Shown here piece by piece: positions 9,890-16,872 of a DNA stretch of 23,709 nucleotides; positions within the stretch are counted from its first letter, which is position 1, and every line of letters begins with the position of its first letter. This stretch comes from Mobilitalea sp. (lineage in GTDB: Bacteria; Bacillota_A; Clostridia; Lachnospirales; Lachnospiraceae). The notes beneath the pieces are model-generated. The model worked only from the letters and a program-made list of their open reading frames with translations. It was not told the origin of the DNA and did not search any database. The position numbers and the translations under genes are program-made. The stretch covers positions 1 through 23,709 of the forward strand of contig JARKQP010000738.1 of NCBI GenBank assembly GCA_029974875.1, read 5' to 3'.

Positions 9890-11242
9890 TTATTCTGGGT
9901 TAATCTTCTTTATTAATACATCTATCGTATTATGTACTGAGGGATCCTGTGCAATATCGCTTAGTACCTTGTCATAACCATGAAGAACCGTCGAATGATC
10001 CCGGTTGCCGAGGGTTTTACCAATGTCGGTAACAGACATTTCAGTTAAACGGCGGCATAGATACATAACAATCTGTCTCGGATAGGATACATTCCTGCTT
10101 TTATCTTTAGAGTAAATATCAGCCGGGGTTATGTTATGGTGCTCAGCAACAACCTCTATAATTAATTCAGCCGTAATAATCTTCTTTTCATTTGGAGAAA
10201 TAATATCTTTTAAAGCTTCCTCCGCAAGTAGGAGGTTTAGCTCCCTTTTCTTAAGGCGGGAGAAGGCGACAATCTTGGTTAGTGCACCTTCCAGCTCACG
10301 GATATTCGACTTGATGTTGGTTGCTATATAACGGAGAACCTCTTCATCTACCTTTAAGCCGTCCAGCTCCTCTTTTTTACGGAGGATTGCCATCCTGGTT
10401 TCATAATCGGGAGACTGGATATCTGCCAGCAGGCCGTGTTCAAAACGGGAACGGAGCCTGTCCTCTAAGGTAAGCATTTCCTTTGGAGGACGGTCACTGG
10501 AGATAATGATCTGTCTCTTGGATTCATGCAGGGTATTAAAGGTATGGAAAAACTCCTCCTGGGTTCGTTCCTTACCTATAATAAATTGGATATCATCTAT
10601 TAGCAGGATATCGATGGATCTGTATTTATCCCTGAATTGGGTAGTCGTATTTTTTTGGATTGCGTCAATCAATTCATTGGTAAATTTCTCACTGGTAACA
10701 TAGAGAACTTTTGTATCCGGGTTCTGCCCCAATACAAAATGGGCAATGGAATGCATAAGGTGGGTTTTACCAAGACCTACACCGCCGTAAATAAAGAGCG
10801 GATTGTAGATTTCGCCCGGATTTTCAGCAACAGCAAGGGCTGCGGCCCTGGCAAATTCATTATTGCCTCCGACAACGAAGGTATCAAAAGTATACCTGGC
10901 ATTTAAAAATGTAGGTCCATTATTACTTTTCTTCTTGGAGACTGCGGGCTCTGCCTTTTTCTCCTGATCTATCTGGCTTTGGAGGACAAACCTGATTTCA
11001 TAAGGCTCGTTCATGATTTCTTCTATGGATACCTTTAATAATAATTCGTATTTATTGCGAATAATATTAATGCTCGGAGGGCCAATGCGTTCATCATTAA
11101 TAAGAATCGTAATAACATGGTCAACTACGTCATATACCTTAAGCGGTTTTAGCCAGGTATTGTAGGATACGTCCGTTATTCCGTATTCTGCGATTAGATA
11201 TTTTAAAATGTCATCCCATTTTGATTGAATTAAGCTCTTCAT
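9890..11242 (-). CDS. dnaA: Chromosomal replication initiator DnaA
   Basis: A 450-residue AAA+ initiator that binds DnaA boxes and melts oriC when bound to ATP. Domain I spans about residues 1-80, with a short charged linker. Domain III has Walker A GGVGLGKT (153-160) and Walker B LLIDDIQF (213-220). Domain IV ends with the DnaA signature NRDHSTVLHGY (413-423), which reads the boxes. A GTG at 11254 also opens the frame, but GGAGG sits inside that extension, five or six bases before the ATG at 11242, so the ATG is preferred. An extended -10 promoter and DnaA boxes lie upstream, consistent with autoregulation. It heads the leftward replication and gyrase cluster. Confidence 0.98.
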   Translation of the reverse strand: MKSLIQSKWDDILKYLIAEYGITDVSYNTWLKPLKVYDVVDHVITILINDERIGPPSINIIRNKYELLLKVSIEEIMNEPYEIRFVLQSQIDQEKKAEPAVSKKKSNNGPTFLNARYTFDTFVVGGNNEFARAAALAVAENPGEIYNPLFIYGGVGLGKTHLMHSIAHFVLGQNPDTKVLYVTSEKFTNELIDAIQKNTTTQFRDKYRSIDILLIDDIQFIIGKERTQEEFFHTFNTLHESKRQIIISSDRPPKEMLTLEDRLRSRFEHGLLADIQSPDYETRMAILRKKEELDGLKVDEEVLRYIATNIKSNIRELEGALTKIVAFSRLKKRELNLLLAEEALKDIISPNEKKIITAELIIEVVAEHHNITPADIYSKDKSRNVSYPRQIVMYLCRRLTEMSVTDIGKTLGNRDHSTVLHGYDKVLSDIAQDPSVHNTIDVLIKKINPE

Positions 11243-11274
11243 TGTTTCCTCCACGAATACTCACTAAGATATAT

Positions 11275-11301
11275 ATTATAACAAAAGTATTAAATTTTCA
11301 A
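11275..11301 (-). promoter_or_regulatory. Promoter of dnaA
   Basis: On the minus strand a perfect TATAAT (11275-11280) is preceded by TGT, forming an extended -10. The best -35 is TTGAAA (11296-11301) at a short 15-base spacing. It lies 32 bases upstream of the dnaA start codon and downstream of the DnaA-box cluster. Confidence 0.7.
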
Positions 11302-11433
11302 TGGTTAATATGCCTAACTTTACTTTTCGAAGCATTTGTGGAAGGGTGGATAACGAAATAGACATTACCCACAATCTCAAAATGTTAATAAAATGCCATA
11401 AAATATGAACCTTGAGGGTTTTTTGGAAACATG

Positions 11434-11442
11434 TTATCCACA
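11434..11442 (+). promoter_or_regulatory. Perfect DnaA box
   Basis: TTATCCACA, identical to the high-affinity consensus. A TTATCAACA copy in the same orientation starts exactly 21 bp later (11455), two helical turns away, so DnaA could bind both on the same face. Confidence 0.85.
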
Positions 11443-11503
11443 AAATGCGAAAAGTTATCAACAAATGTGTATATATATAAGGAAAGAATATTTTTTTGTG
11501 GAT

Positions 11504-11512
11504 TGTGGATAA
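11504..11512 (-). promoter_or_regulatory. Perfect DnaA box
   Basis: TGTGGATAA on the plus strand is TTATCCACA on the minus strand, a perfect consensus box. It lies 23 bases before the -35 of the rpmH promoter, so DnaA bound here could also influence rpmH transcription. Confidence 0.85.
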
Positions 11513-11534
11513 GAGGCAAAAACAAAAGATTTAC

Positions 11535-11563
11535 TTGACGTGGACATGTATTGCGAATATAAT
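11535..11563 (+). promoter_or_regulatory. Strong housekeeping promoter of rpmH
   Basis: TTGACG (11535-11540), a 17-base spacer and a perfect TATAAT (11558-11563). The -35 differs from consensus at one position. It would give a leader of about 80 nt before rpmH. Confidence 0.9.
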
Positions 11564-11649
11564 AGACGTGATATTCCAAAATACCAAAAATAAAATAGAT
11601 AAAGTTCGCTTATCAGTTTGCACGGTGCAATTAAAGGAGGTGCAGAGCA

Positions 11650-11784
11650 ATGAAAATGACATTCCAACCGAAAAAGAGATCACATGCAAGAGTGCATGGT
11701 TTCAGAGCAAGAATGGCAACAGCAAACGGCAGAAAAGTATTAGCTGCCAGAAGAGCAAAGGGAAGAAAAGTATTATCCGCATAG
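11650..11784 (+). CDS. rpmH: 50S ribosomal protein L34
   Basis: A 44-residue, strongly basic ribosomal protein that packs against 23S rRNA. It begins [20 protein letters not shown] and ends [10 protein letters not shown], with the conserved R-x-R-M and [13 protein letters not shown] segments of L34. A near-ideal SD, AAAGGAGGTG, lies seven bases before the ATG. It has its own strong promoter and a terminator starting at the stop codon, so most transcripts should end here and only readthrough would reach rnpA. The position beside dnaA, transcribed away from it, is conserved in most bacteria. Confidence 0.97.
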   Translation: MKMTFQPKKRSHARVHGFRARMATANGRKVLAARRAKGRKVLSA

Positions 11785-11815
11785 GTCGCAATTATGTGAC
11801 CTTTTCTTCTATTTT
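11784..11815 (+). terminator. Intrinsic terminator of rpmH
   Basis: GGTCGCA (11784-11790), loop ATTA, TGTGACC (11795-11801): a 7-bp stem with one G-U pair, followed by TTTTCTTCTATTTT. The stem starts in the last base of the rpmH stop codon. Confidence 0.85.
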
Positions 11816-12122
11816 CGCATGGCTGACAAAGGCCATGCAGGAACACAGGTAGTGTGTTCCCTATATTTATATTTGCTTTTAAATATTGTTTTAGGTATGA
11901 AATTGCATCATTCATTTGTATGATGGAAATAGTACTGAGGTAATAGTACTGAAGTACTAATGAATTTTGAACAAGTGAAATGATTACGAAGCGATAGTGT
12001 AAAGTCCTATTCATTAAAATAGTGAATAGGACACTGCACTGGGACTTATTTTGCCGTTTTGTTTTCATTCACTTGTAGATTAATTCATAGCAGTTAAGTT
12101 AATAGGAAAAGGCTAATTTAAA
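11816..12122 (+). other. rpmH-rnpA intergenic region, highly structured
   Basis: No gene is seen in these 307 bases. They contain hairpins GCATGGC/GCCATGC (11817-11838) and GGAACAC/GTGTTCC (11840-11860), a two-copy 14-bp tandem repeat AATAGTACTGARGT near 11928-11955, and a nested set of inverted repeats (11960-12088) just before rnpA. I see no convincing -35/-10 pair. Confidence 0.6.
11960..12088 (+). repeat. Nested inverted repeats ahead of rnpA
   Basis: Three colinear stems can form inside one another: ATGAATT/AATTCAT (11960-11966, 12082-12088), ACAAGTGAA/TTCACTTGT (11971-11979, 12068-12076) and GTCCTATTCA/TGAATAGGAC (12004-12013, 12023-12032). No U-run follows closely. The element could be a structured leader or small RNA in the rnpA transcript. 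Confidence 0.55.
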
Positions 12123-12473
12123 ATGAAATATTCCGAAGCGTTAAAAAGTAACGAGGATTTTAAAGAAATTTACCGTACCGGGAAATCATATGCGAATAAA
12201 TATTTGATTATGTATGTGAAAAAGAATAATACTAATAATAACCGAATTGGAATATCGGTAAGTAAGAAGGTAGGTAATAGTGTTATCCGCCATCGGATAA
12301 CCAGGCTGATACGGGAGAGCTACCGGTTATCAGAGGATAGCTTTATAAATGGTTTGGATATAATCGTTGTGGCAAGAGTTGGTGCCAAGGGGAAAGATTA
12401 CAGTGAGATCCAAAGTGCACTGTTGCACCTGACAAAACTCCATAAGATAGGGAAAAGTTTGAAAGAAAGTTAA
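12123..12473 (+). CDS. rnpA: Ribonuclease P protein component
   Basis: A 116-residue basic protein that assists the RNase P RNA in cutting 5' leaders from pre-tRNAs. The conserved RNA-contact helix is KKVGNSVIRHRITRLIRES (about 48-66); the usual RNR motif reads RHR here (56-58), a conservative variation. The N-terminal SNEDFKEIYRTGKSYANKY also fits the family. Length is normal. The SD is modest (AGGAAAAGG, well upstream of the ATG). Hairpins flank the gene on both sides, which may affect mRNA processing. The order rpmH-rnpA-yidD-yidC-jag is conserved in Firmicutes. Confidence 0.96.
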   Translation: MKYSEALKSNEDFKEIYRTGKSYANKYLIMYVKKNNTNNNRIGISVSKKVGNSVIRHRITRLIRESYRLSEDSFINGLDIIVVARVGAKGKDYSEIQSALLHLTKLHKIGKSLKES

Positions 12474-12492
12474 TTTCAAACTATTTATTAAG

Positions 12493-12533
12493 GTCTATTC
12501 ACTTTTTGAACAGGTCATCAAAAAGTGAAAGAC
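12493..12533 (+). repeat. Long hairpin between rnpA and yidD
   Basis: A perfect 12-bp stem (TTCACTTTTTGA, 12498-12509, with TCAAAAAGTGAA, 12518-12529) has an 8-nt loop. It extends by GTCT/AGAC (12493-12496, 12530-12533) across one bulged A. No U-run follows, so it is not a classical terminator. An RNA-processing or stability element is possible. Confidence 0.65.
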
Positions 12534-12609
12534 ACGGGTGTAGAAATGAATAAAACCGGATATTAATCTGATTATCATTTGGGAGAATCAGTGTAGGAGT
12601 ATGGAAGCG

Positions 12610-12822
12610 ATGGTTAAGAAAGTAATTATATTGATGATAAAGTTTTATCGTAAATATATCTCACCTCTTAAGAGGCCCAGCTGTATCTATACACCTACTT
12701 GCTCTTTATATGCTTTGGAAGCATTGGAAAAGTATGGAGCAATTAAGGGAACATATTTAGCAGTGAGAAGAATTCTAAGGTGCCATCCGTTTCATCGGGG
12801 TGGATATGATCCAGTACCGTAA
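12610..12822 (+). CDS. yidD: Membrane protein insertion efficiency factor YidD
   Basis: A 70-residue member of the YidD family, a small membrane-associated protein thought to help YidC insert membrane proteins. The pattern [20 protein letters not shown] with three cysteines, [10 protein letters not shown] and [13 protein letters not shown] is diagnostic. An ATG at 12601 also opens the frame, but GGAG lies only one base before it and ten bases before the ATG at 12610. Homologues begin like [16 protein letters not shown], so 12610 is favoured without being certain. It lies between rnpA and yidC, as in most bacteria. Confidence 0.93.
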   Translation: MVKKVIILMIKFYRKYISPLKRPSCIYTPTCSLYALEALEKYGAIKGTYLAVRRILRCHPFHRGGYDPVP

Positions 12823-12891
12823 GACATCTGGGAGTGTGCCGGATGTTAAGTATAATGTCGCCTAGACAATAGCTCTAAGGAGGAAAAATAA

Positions 12892-14154
12892 TTGTTGATT
12901 ACTTTATTGACTAAAACAGGAGGGTGGTTAGGACCCTTTGCTTACATTTTTGGCTTGATTATGAATGGAATATACGAATTCTTTTCCATATTCGGTATTC
13001 AAAATATAGCTCTATCAATTATTATATTTACATTTATTACTCGTGCATTAATGATCCCCTTAACAATTAAACAGCAGAAATTTACGAAGCTTTCATCTAT
13101 TATGAATCCTGAAATCCAGAAGGTCCAGGCAAAATATAAGGGTAAAAAAGATGAAGTTTCCATGAGAAAACAGCAGGAAGAAACACAGGCAATTTATGAG
13201 AAATACGGCGCAAACCCGACTGCAGGTTGTTTGCCGATGCTGATAACCCTGCCGATCATGTTCGCATTATATGCCGTAATTAATAATATTCCTGCTTATG
13301 TAGACCCGGTTTATAAGCTATATGAATATATTGCCGCACAGGTTATGCAGGTACCGGATTATGCAACAACCCTGGGTACTTTGGCTGAGACACTTAAAAA
13401 TGTAAGAATGCCCGATGATCTGACAGCAATACCGGCCGTTATCGATGTATTAAAGCATTTTAATGCAAATACCTGGGCTGAATTTGCATCGAACTTTCCT
13501 GGTATCCAAGGCAACATCGTAGATGGAAATGCTCTGACTGTTGCGGATACGATAAAGAATATCAGCAATGTAAATGGATTTTTAGGACTTAATATCTCAA
13601 ATCCTCCGGGATGGAAATTCCCTGCAATCCTAATCCCGATTCTGGCAGGTGGCTTGCAATTTGTACAGACAAAGCAAATACAGGTAAAAACTGATAATAA
13701 AGATAATCCAATGGCTGCTTCCATGAATTCCATGAATGTAGTAATGCCGATTATGTCCGCACTTTTTGCCGTGACTTTCCCCATCGGTATTGGTCTTTAT
13801 TGGATTACCGGTAGCGTCTTTGCAATTATCCAGCAGTATTTTGTAAATAAATACATGCAGAAGGTAGATGTGGATGAACTGATCCAGAAAAATCTTTCAA
13901 AGCAGAGTAAAAAGAAGGGTAAGAGAAAGGCTTATTTGGAGTCAAAGGGTCTTTCTATGGCTGACCTCGCAAGAACCCAGACTAAGAATATTGAGAGTTC
14001 CGTAAAAGAGAAGTCGGAAACAACTGATTCAAATGAAAATGAGAAAGGCAATGTGGGAAGTGTAAGCCAAAAGAGTAAATCCTCGAATGGTTCCAAAAGT
14101 ATCTCTGATATCGCAAACATTTTGAACAGTAAAAATGAAAAGGGGGATAAATAG
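12892..14154 (+). CDS. yidC: Membrane protein insertase YidC
   Basis: A 420-residue Oxa1/YidC insertase that places proteins into the cytoplasmic membrane. A hydrophobic N-terminal region is followed by ALSIIIFTFITRALMIPLTI with the conserved Arg of the hydrophilic groove, then a charged cytoplasmic helical hairpin (about 65-105), GCLPMLITLPIMFALYAVI, and two more membrane segments around 245-315. The extracellular stretch between them is long (about 95 residues), and the Lys/Ser-rich C-terminal tail of about 100 residues suits ribosome contact. No lipobox cysteine is seen at the N-terminus, unlike B. subtilis SpoIIIJ. The start is TTG, supported by AAGGAGG eight bases upstream. It ends against jag. 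Confidence 0.96.
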   Translation: MLITLLTKTGGWLGPFAYIFGLIMNGIYEFFSIFGIQNIALSIIIFTFITRALMIPLTIKQQKFTKLSSIMNPEIQKVQAKYKGKKDEVSMRKQQEETQAIYEKYGANPTAGCLPMLITLPIMFALYAVINNIPAYVDPVYKLYEYIAAQVMQVPDYATTLGTLAETLKNVRMPDDLTAIPAVIDVLKHFNANTWAEFASNFPGIQGNIVDGNALTVADTIKNISNVNGFLGLNISNPPGWKFPAILIPILAGGLQFVQTKQIQVKTDNKDNPMAASMNSMNVVMPIMSALFAVTFPIGIGLYWITGSVFAIIQQYFVNKYMQKVDVDELIQKNLSKQSKKKGKRKAYLESKGLSMADLARTQTKNIESSVKEKSETTDSNENEKGNVGSVSQKSKSSNGSKSISDIANILNSKNEKGDK

Positions 14155-14156
14155 TG

Positions 14157-14939
14157 ATGGATTGGAAAGAAATATCCGGTAAAACAGTGGATGAAGCAAT
14201 CACGGCTGCCATGCTTGAATTGGGAACTGCAATCGAGAATATGGAATATGAAGTGATTGAAAAAGAGACAAGCGGTTTTCTTGGTATATTCGGAAAGCCA
14301 GCGAGAATACGTGCAAGAGTTAAGGCCACTAAGCAGGGCACCACAAAGAAATTTCTTGAGGATATTTTCCATGCAATGAGCATTGAAGCAACTGCCGTTG
14401 TTAATTTCGATGAAGAGAATTCAACCATTGAGGTTAATATCGATGGTGATGAGATGGGCGTTCTCATTGGTAAGAGGGGACAAACCCTGGATTCCCTGCA
14501 GTATTTAATCAGTCTTGTTGTTAATAAAAATAGTGATAACTATATTAAGGTTAAATTAGATACAGAAAATTATAGGGCAAGAAGAAAAGAAACTCTGGAG
14601 AACCTGGCAAAGAATATTGCATATAAGGTTAAGAGGACGAGAAAGCCGGTGTCTTTGGAGCCTATGAATCCCTATGAAAGAAGAATCATACATTCTGCTT
14701 TACAGAATGATAAATATGTAGAGACTTATTCCGAGGGTGAGGAGCCCTACCGCAAGGTCGTTATTAATGTTAAGAAGGGCCTGAATGAGAAAAAATATTC
14801 TAATAATAACCGGAATTATAGCGGTGGTAGCGGCAGTAGCGGATACCGTAAGGATAGCGCGGTTACAAACAAGAATTATAAAAAGCCTTATAATACAAGT
14901 AAGAGCGGATACAATAAAAACTATAGTTCAGATTATTAA
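14157..14939 (+). CDS. jag: RNA-binding protein Jag/KhpB
   Basis: A 260-residue protein with an N-terminal Jag domain (KEISGKTVDEAITAAMLELG and GFLGIFGKPARIRARV), a KH domain with GVLIGKRGQTLDSLQYL, and an R3H domain near MNPYERRIIHSAL (Arg/His pair). KH and R3H bind RNA, and relatives pair with KhpA and influence cell elongation. The Gly/Ser/Asn/Tyr-rich tail is low-complexity. A GTG at 14154 overlaps the yidC stop codon and is a possible alternative start. ATG at 14157 is ten bases behind AGGGGG. After the stop, another frame stays open with a Lys/Glu-rich stretch. Confidence 0.95.
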   Translation: MDWKEISGKTVDEAITAAMLELGTAIENMEYEVIEKETSGFLGIFGKPARIRARVKATKQGTTKKFLEDIFHAMSIEATAVVNFDEENSTIEVNIDGDEMGVLIGKRGQTLDSLQYLISLVVNKNSDNYIKVKLDTENYRARRKETLENLAKNIAYKVKRTRKPVSLEPMNPYERRIIHSALQNDKYVETYSEGEEPYRKVVINVKKGLNEKKYSNNNRNYSGGSGSSGYRKDSAVTNKNYKKPYNTSKSGYNKNYSSDY

Positions 14940-15079
14940 GAAGGACTATGAGAAGTATAAGGAAAGCAAGGAAAGTAAAGAAAAGAAGGAAGAGACAGTT
15001 CAGTCAGTGTAAGGGAACAAGTTTTCCTGGAAGAGAGGAAAGGTTTGTCCAAGCTTTGTAATTTGTATGTTTAAGAAGG

Positions 15080-15116
15080 GGTGTTTTAAAGTAGGGCATA
15101 CTTTAAAGCACCTTTT
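15080..15116 (+). terminator. First intrinsic terminator after jag
   Basis: A 14-position stem (15080-15093 with 15099-15112, outer arms GGTG/CACC, one G-U pair), 5-nt loop GGGCA, then TTTT. It closes the rnpA-yidD-yidC-jag unit. Confidence 0.8.
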
Positions 15117-15122
15117 CGTGAT

Positions 15123-15150
15123 AAAGCCTTTCTATAAAGAAGGCTTTTTT
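15123..15150 (+). terminator. Second intrinsic terminator after jag
   Basis: AAGCCTT (15124-15130) pairs with AAGGCTT (15140-15146) across a 9-nt loop, with a U-run to 15150. It follows the first terminator by about ten bases, giving a tandem stop before mnmE. Confidence 0.85.
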
Positions 15151-15185
15151 CGGGCGAATTAATAGATTGTCGTAATGGAGGGATG

Positions 15186-16565
15186 ATGGTGAATACAGAT
15201 ACGATAGCGGCAGTTGCTACCGGTATGAGTAATGCGGGAATAAGCATAGTTAGGATCAGCGGCAGTAATGCATTTAAGATCATAGATCAGATATATCAGT
15301 CGAGGTCCGGTAAGAAAAGGCTGTCGGAAGAAAAAAGCCATACTCTGCATTACGGATATCTTATAGATGAGGGCCAGATGCTTGATGAAGTAATGGTTGC
15401 CATTATGAGGGCTCCCTCTACCTATACCAGGGAGGATACGGTGGAGATAAACTGCCATGGCGGGATCGTAGTGACCAGAAGGGTATTGGAGGCAGTCCTT
15501 AAGCATGGTGCAAAAATTGCTGAACCGGGTGAGTTTACAAAACGGGCCTTCTTAAATGGAAGGATAGATCTGTCCCAGGCAGAAGCGGTATGTGATATCA
15601 TCCATGCGAAAAATGAGCTGGCATTAAAAAATTCTTTGAAGCAGCTGAGGGGAAATGTATTTGAGCTGATTAAGTCCCTAAGGGAGAAAATTCTGCGGGA
15701 TATTGCATTTATAGAAGCAGCCCTGGACGATCCTGAGCATATCAGCCTGGAGGGCTTTGATTTAGAATTAATGCAGCATTTGGAGGAGGAATACAAAGAG
15801 ATAGACCGGTTAATCCAGGAATCTGGTAATGGTAAAATCATTAAGGAAGGGATAAAAACCGTAATTGTAGGTAAGCCAAATGCAGGTAAATCAAGCCTCT
15901 TAAATAGCCTTGTAGGTGAGGACCGCGCAATTGTCACGGATATAGCGGGAACAACCAGAGATACCCTGGAGGAAACAATTAATTTGAATGGAATTATCCT
16001 AAATGTGATTGATACGGCTGGAATCCGGGATACGCAGGATGTGATAGAGAAAATGGGAGTGGATAAGGCCCTGCGTATCCTGTCAGAGGCTGATTTGATT
16101 ATTTTTGTATTGGATTCCTCTACTGACATGGATGAGAATGATACCACAATCCTTGAAATGCTGCAGGGAAGAAAGGCCATCCTGCTTTTAAATAAATCTG
16201 ATTTGGAACCGAAAATTACAGTAGGAGATATCCGTGAGAAAACGGGGCATCCGGTCATTAGTGTCTCCATTAAGGAAAACACTGGCCTGGATGAATTCCA
16301 AAGGGTAATTAAGGAGATGTTCTTCGGGGGAGAGCTATCTTTTAATGATGATATTTATATTACTAATGAGAGACATAGGGAGGCATTCCTTGAGGCCTTG
16401 GAAAGTATTAAGCTTGTTAAAAGCAGTGTTGATGAAGGTATGCCGGAGGATTTTTATTCGATTGACCTGATGAATGCTTATGAGGCCCTTGGCAGGATTA
16501 TTGGTGAAAATGTGGAAGAGGATTTGGTTAATATGATTTTTAAGGAATTCTGCATGGGGAAATAG
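15186..16565 (+). CDS. mnmE: tRNA uridine-5-carboxymethylaminomethyl modification GTPase MnmE
   Basis: A GTPase of about 459 residues that, with MnmG, modifies U34 of tRNAs reading codons ending in A or G. The N-terminal tetrahydrofolate-binding domain begins NTDTIAAVATGMSNAGISIVR. The G domain shows G1 GKPNAGKSS (about 229-237), TRDTLEE, G3 DTAG and G4 NKSD. The protein ends FCMGK, the C-x-G-K motif with the catalytic cysteine. GGAGGG ends right before an ATG at 15183, too close to serve it. The plausible starts are ATG 15186 (4-base spacing from GGAGG) or GTG 15189 (7 bases). It has the normal family length and is followed by mnmG. Confidence 0.96.
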   Translation: MVNTDTIAAVATGMSNAGISIVRISGSNAFKIIDQIYQSRSGKKRLSEEKSHTLHYGYLIDEGQMLDEVMVAIMRAPSTYTREDTVEINCHGGIVVTRRVLEAVLKHGAKIAEPGEFTKRAFLNGRIDLSQAEAVCDIIHAKNELALKNSLKQLRGNVFELIKSLREKILRDIAFIEAALDDPEHISLEGFDLELMQHLEEEYKEIDRLIQESGNGKIIKEGIKTVIVGKPNAGKSSLLNSLVGEDRAIVTDIAGTTRDTLEETINLNGIILNVIDTAGIRDTQDVIEKMGVDKALRILSEADLIIFVLDSSTDMDENDTTILEMLQGRKAILLLNKSDLEPKITVGDIREKTGHPVISVSIKENTGLDEFQRVIKEMFFGGELSFNDDIYITNERHREAFLEALESIKLVKSSVDEGMPEDFYSIDLMNAYEALGRIIGENVEEDLVNMIFKEFCMGK

Positions 16566-16604
16566 AAATGTTTTGTGAATAAATGGGAGAGGTTTAGGTT
16601 GTGA

Positions 16605-16727
16605 GGGGAATATGAGTATAGCTATATCCACCTGGGCTTGCCTTTAACATCCCATGATTGCCAAGTGCAGGCAATCACGGGAGGCCCGGTCTGCGCCCAT
16701 GTGAATATAGCTACACTCATATTCCCC
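16605..16727. repeat. 123-bp imperfect palindrome between mnmE and mnmG
   Basis: Outer arms of 33 bp (16605-16637 and 16695-16727) match at 30 positions; the terminal 13 bp GGGGAATATGAGT/ACTCATATTCCCC are perfect. Inside is a second hairpin, TCCCATGATTGCC (16649-16661) with GGCAATCACGGGA (16669-16681), one mismatch. No U-run follows. The rest of the 307-bp gap (16566-16872) shows no gene. Confidence 0.8.
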
Positions 16728-16872
16728 GCGCTAGTTATGGAGAGGACTTTTTTGGATGAATTATAGAAATGATTTGGGCGGAGAATGTTTATGGAGCAGA
16801 AGATGTGCTTGAGGATGCCAGGTTATAAAGGTGGATCGGAAAGATGTGGGAAGGAAAAGGAATGGAGGAAGT

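Larger units (their letters stand above)
11345..11512. other. oriC DnaA-box cluster between dnaA and rpmH
   Basis: Five boxes match TTATCCACA with at most one mismatch: 11345-11353 (minus, TTATCCACC), 11365-11373 (plus, TTACCCACA), 11434-11442 (plus, perfect), 11455-11463 (plus, TTATCAACA) and 11504-11512 (minus, perfect). A weaker TGTGGATTG lies at 11497-11505, overlapping the last one. The 41 bp between the two innermost boxes is very A/T-rich with a TATATATA run. Gene strand switches here, which supports its being the origin. Confidence 0.85.

Noticed and set aside
11631..12068. Minus-strand 145-codon frame across rpmH and the rpmH-rnpA gap
   Set aside because: It overlaps rpmH antisense and the structured leader, and its product is low-complexity without family resemblance.
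12168..12320. RHR in place of RNR in RnpA as a defect
   Set aside because: The change is conservative, the flanking helix is intact, and from general knowledge RHR-type variants occur in clostridial RnpA proteins.
14785..15012. Separate small gene overlapping the end of jag
   Set aside because: Most of it is out of frame inside jag with no SD; only the last part after the jag stop looks protein-like, and that is reported as a possible frameshift remnant.
15422..16282. Long minus-strand open frame (286 codons) opposite mnmE
   Set aside because: It lies entirely antisense to a fully conserved gene, has a Ser/Ile-rich composition typical of a shadow frame, and shows no recognisable domain.
16605..16727. 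Intrinsic terminator or riboswitch for mnmG
   Set aside because: No U-run follows, and I recognise no known riboswitch core in the loops.
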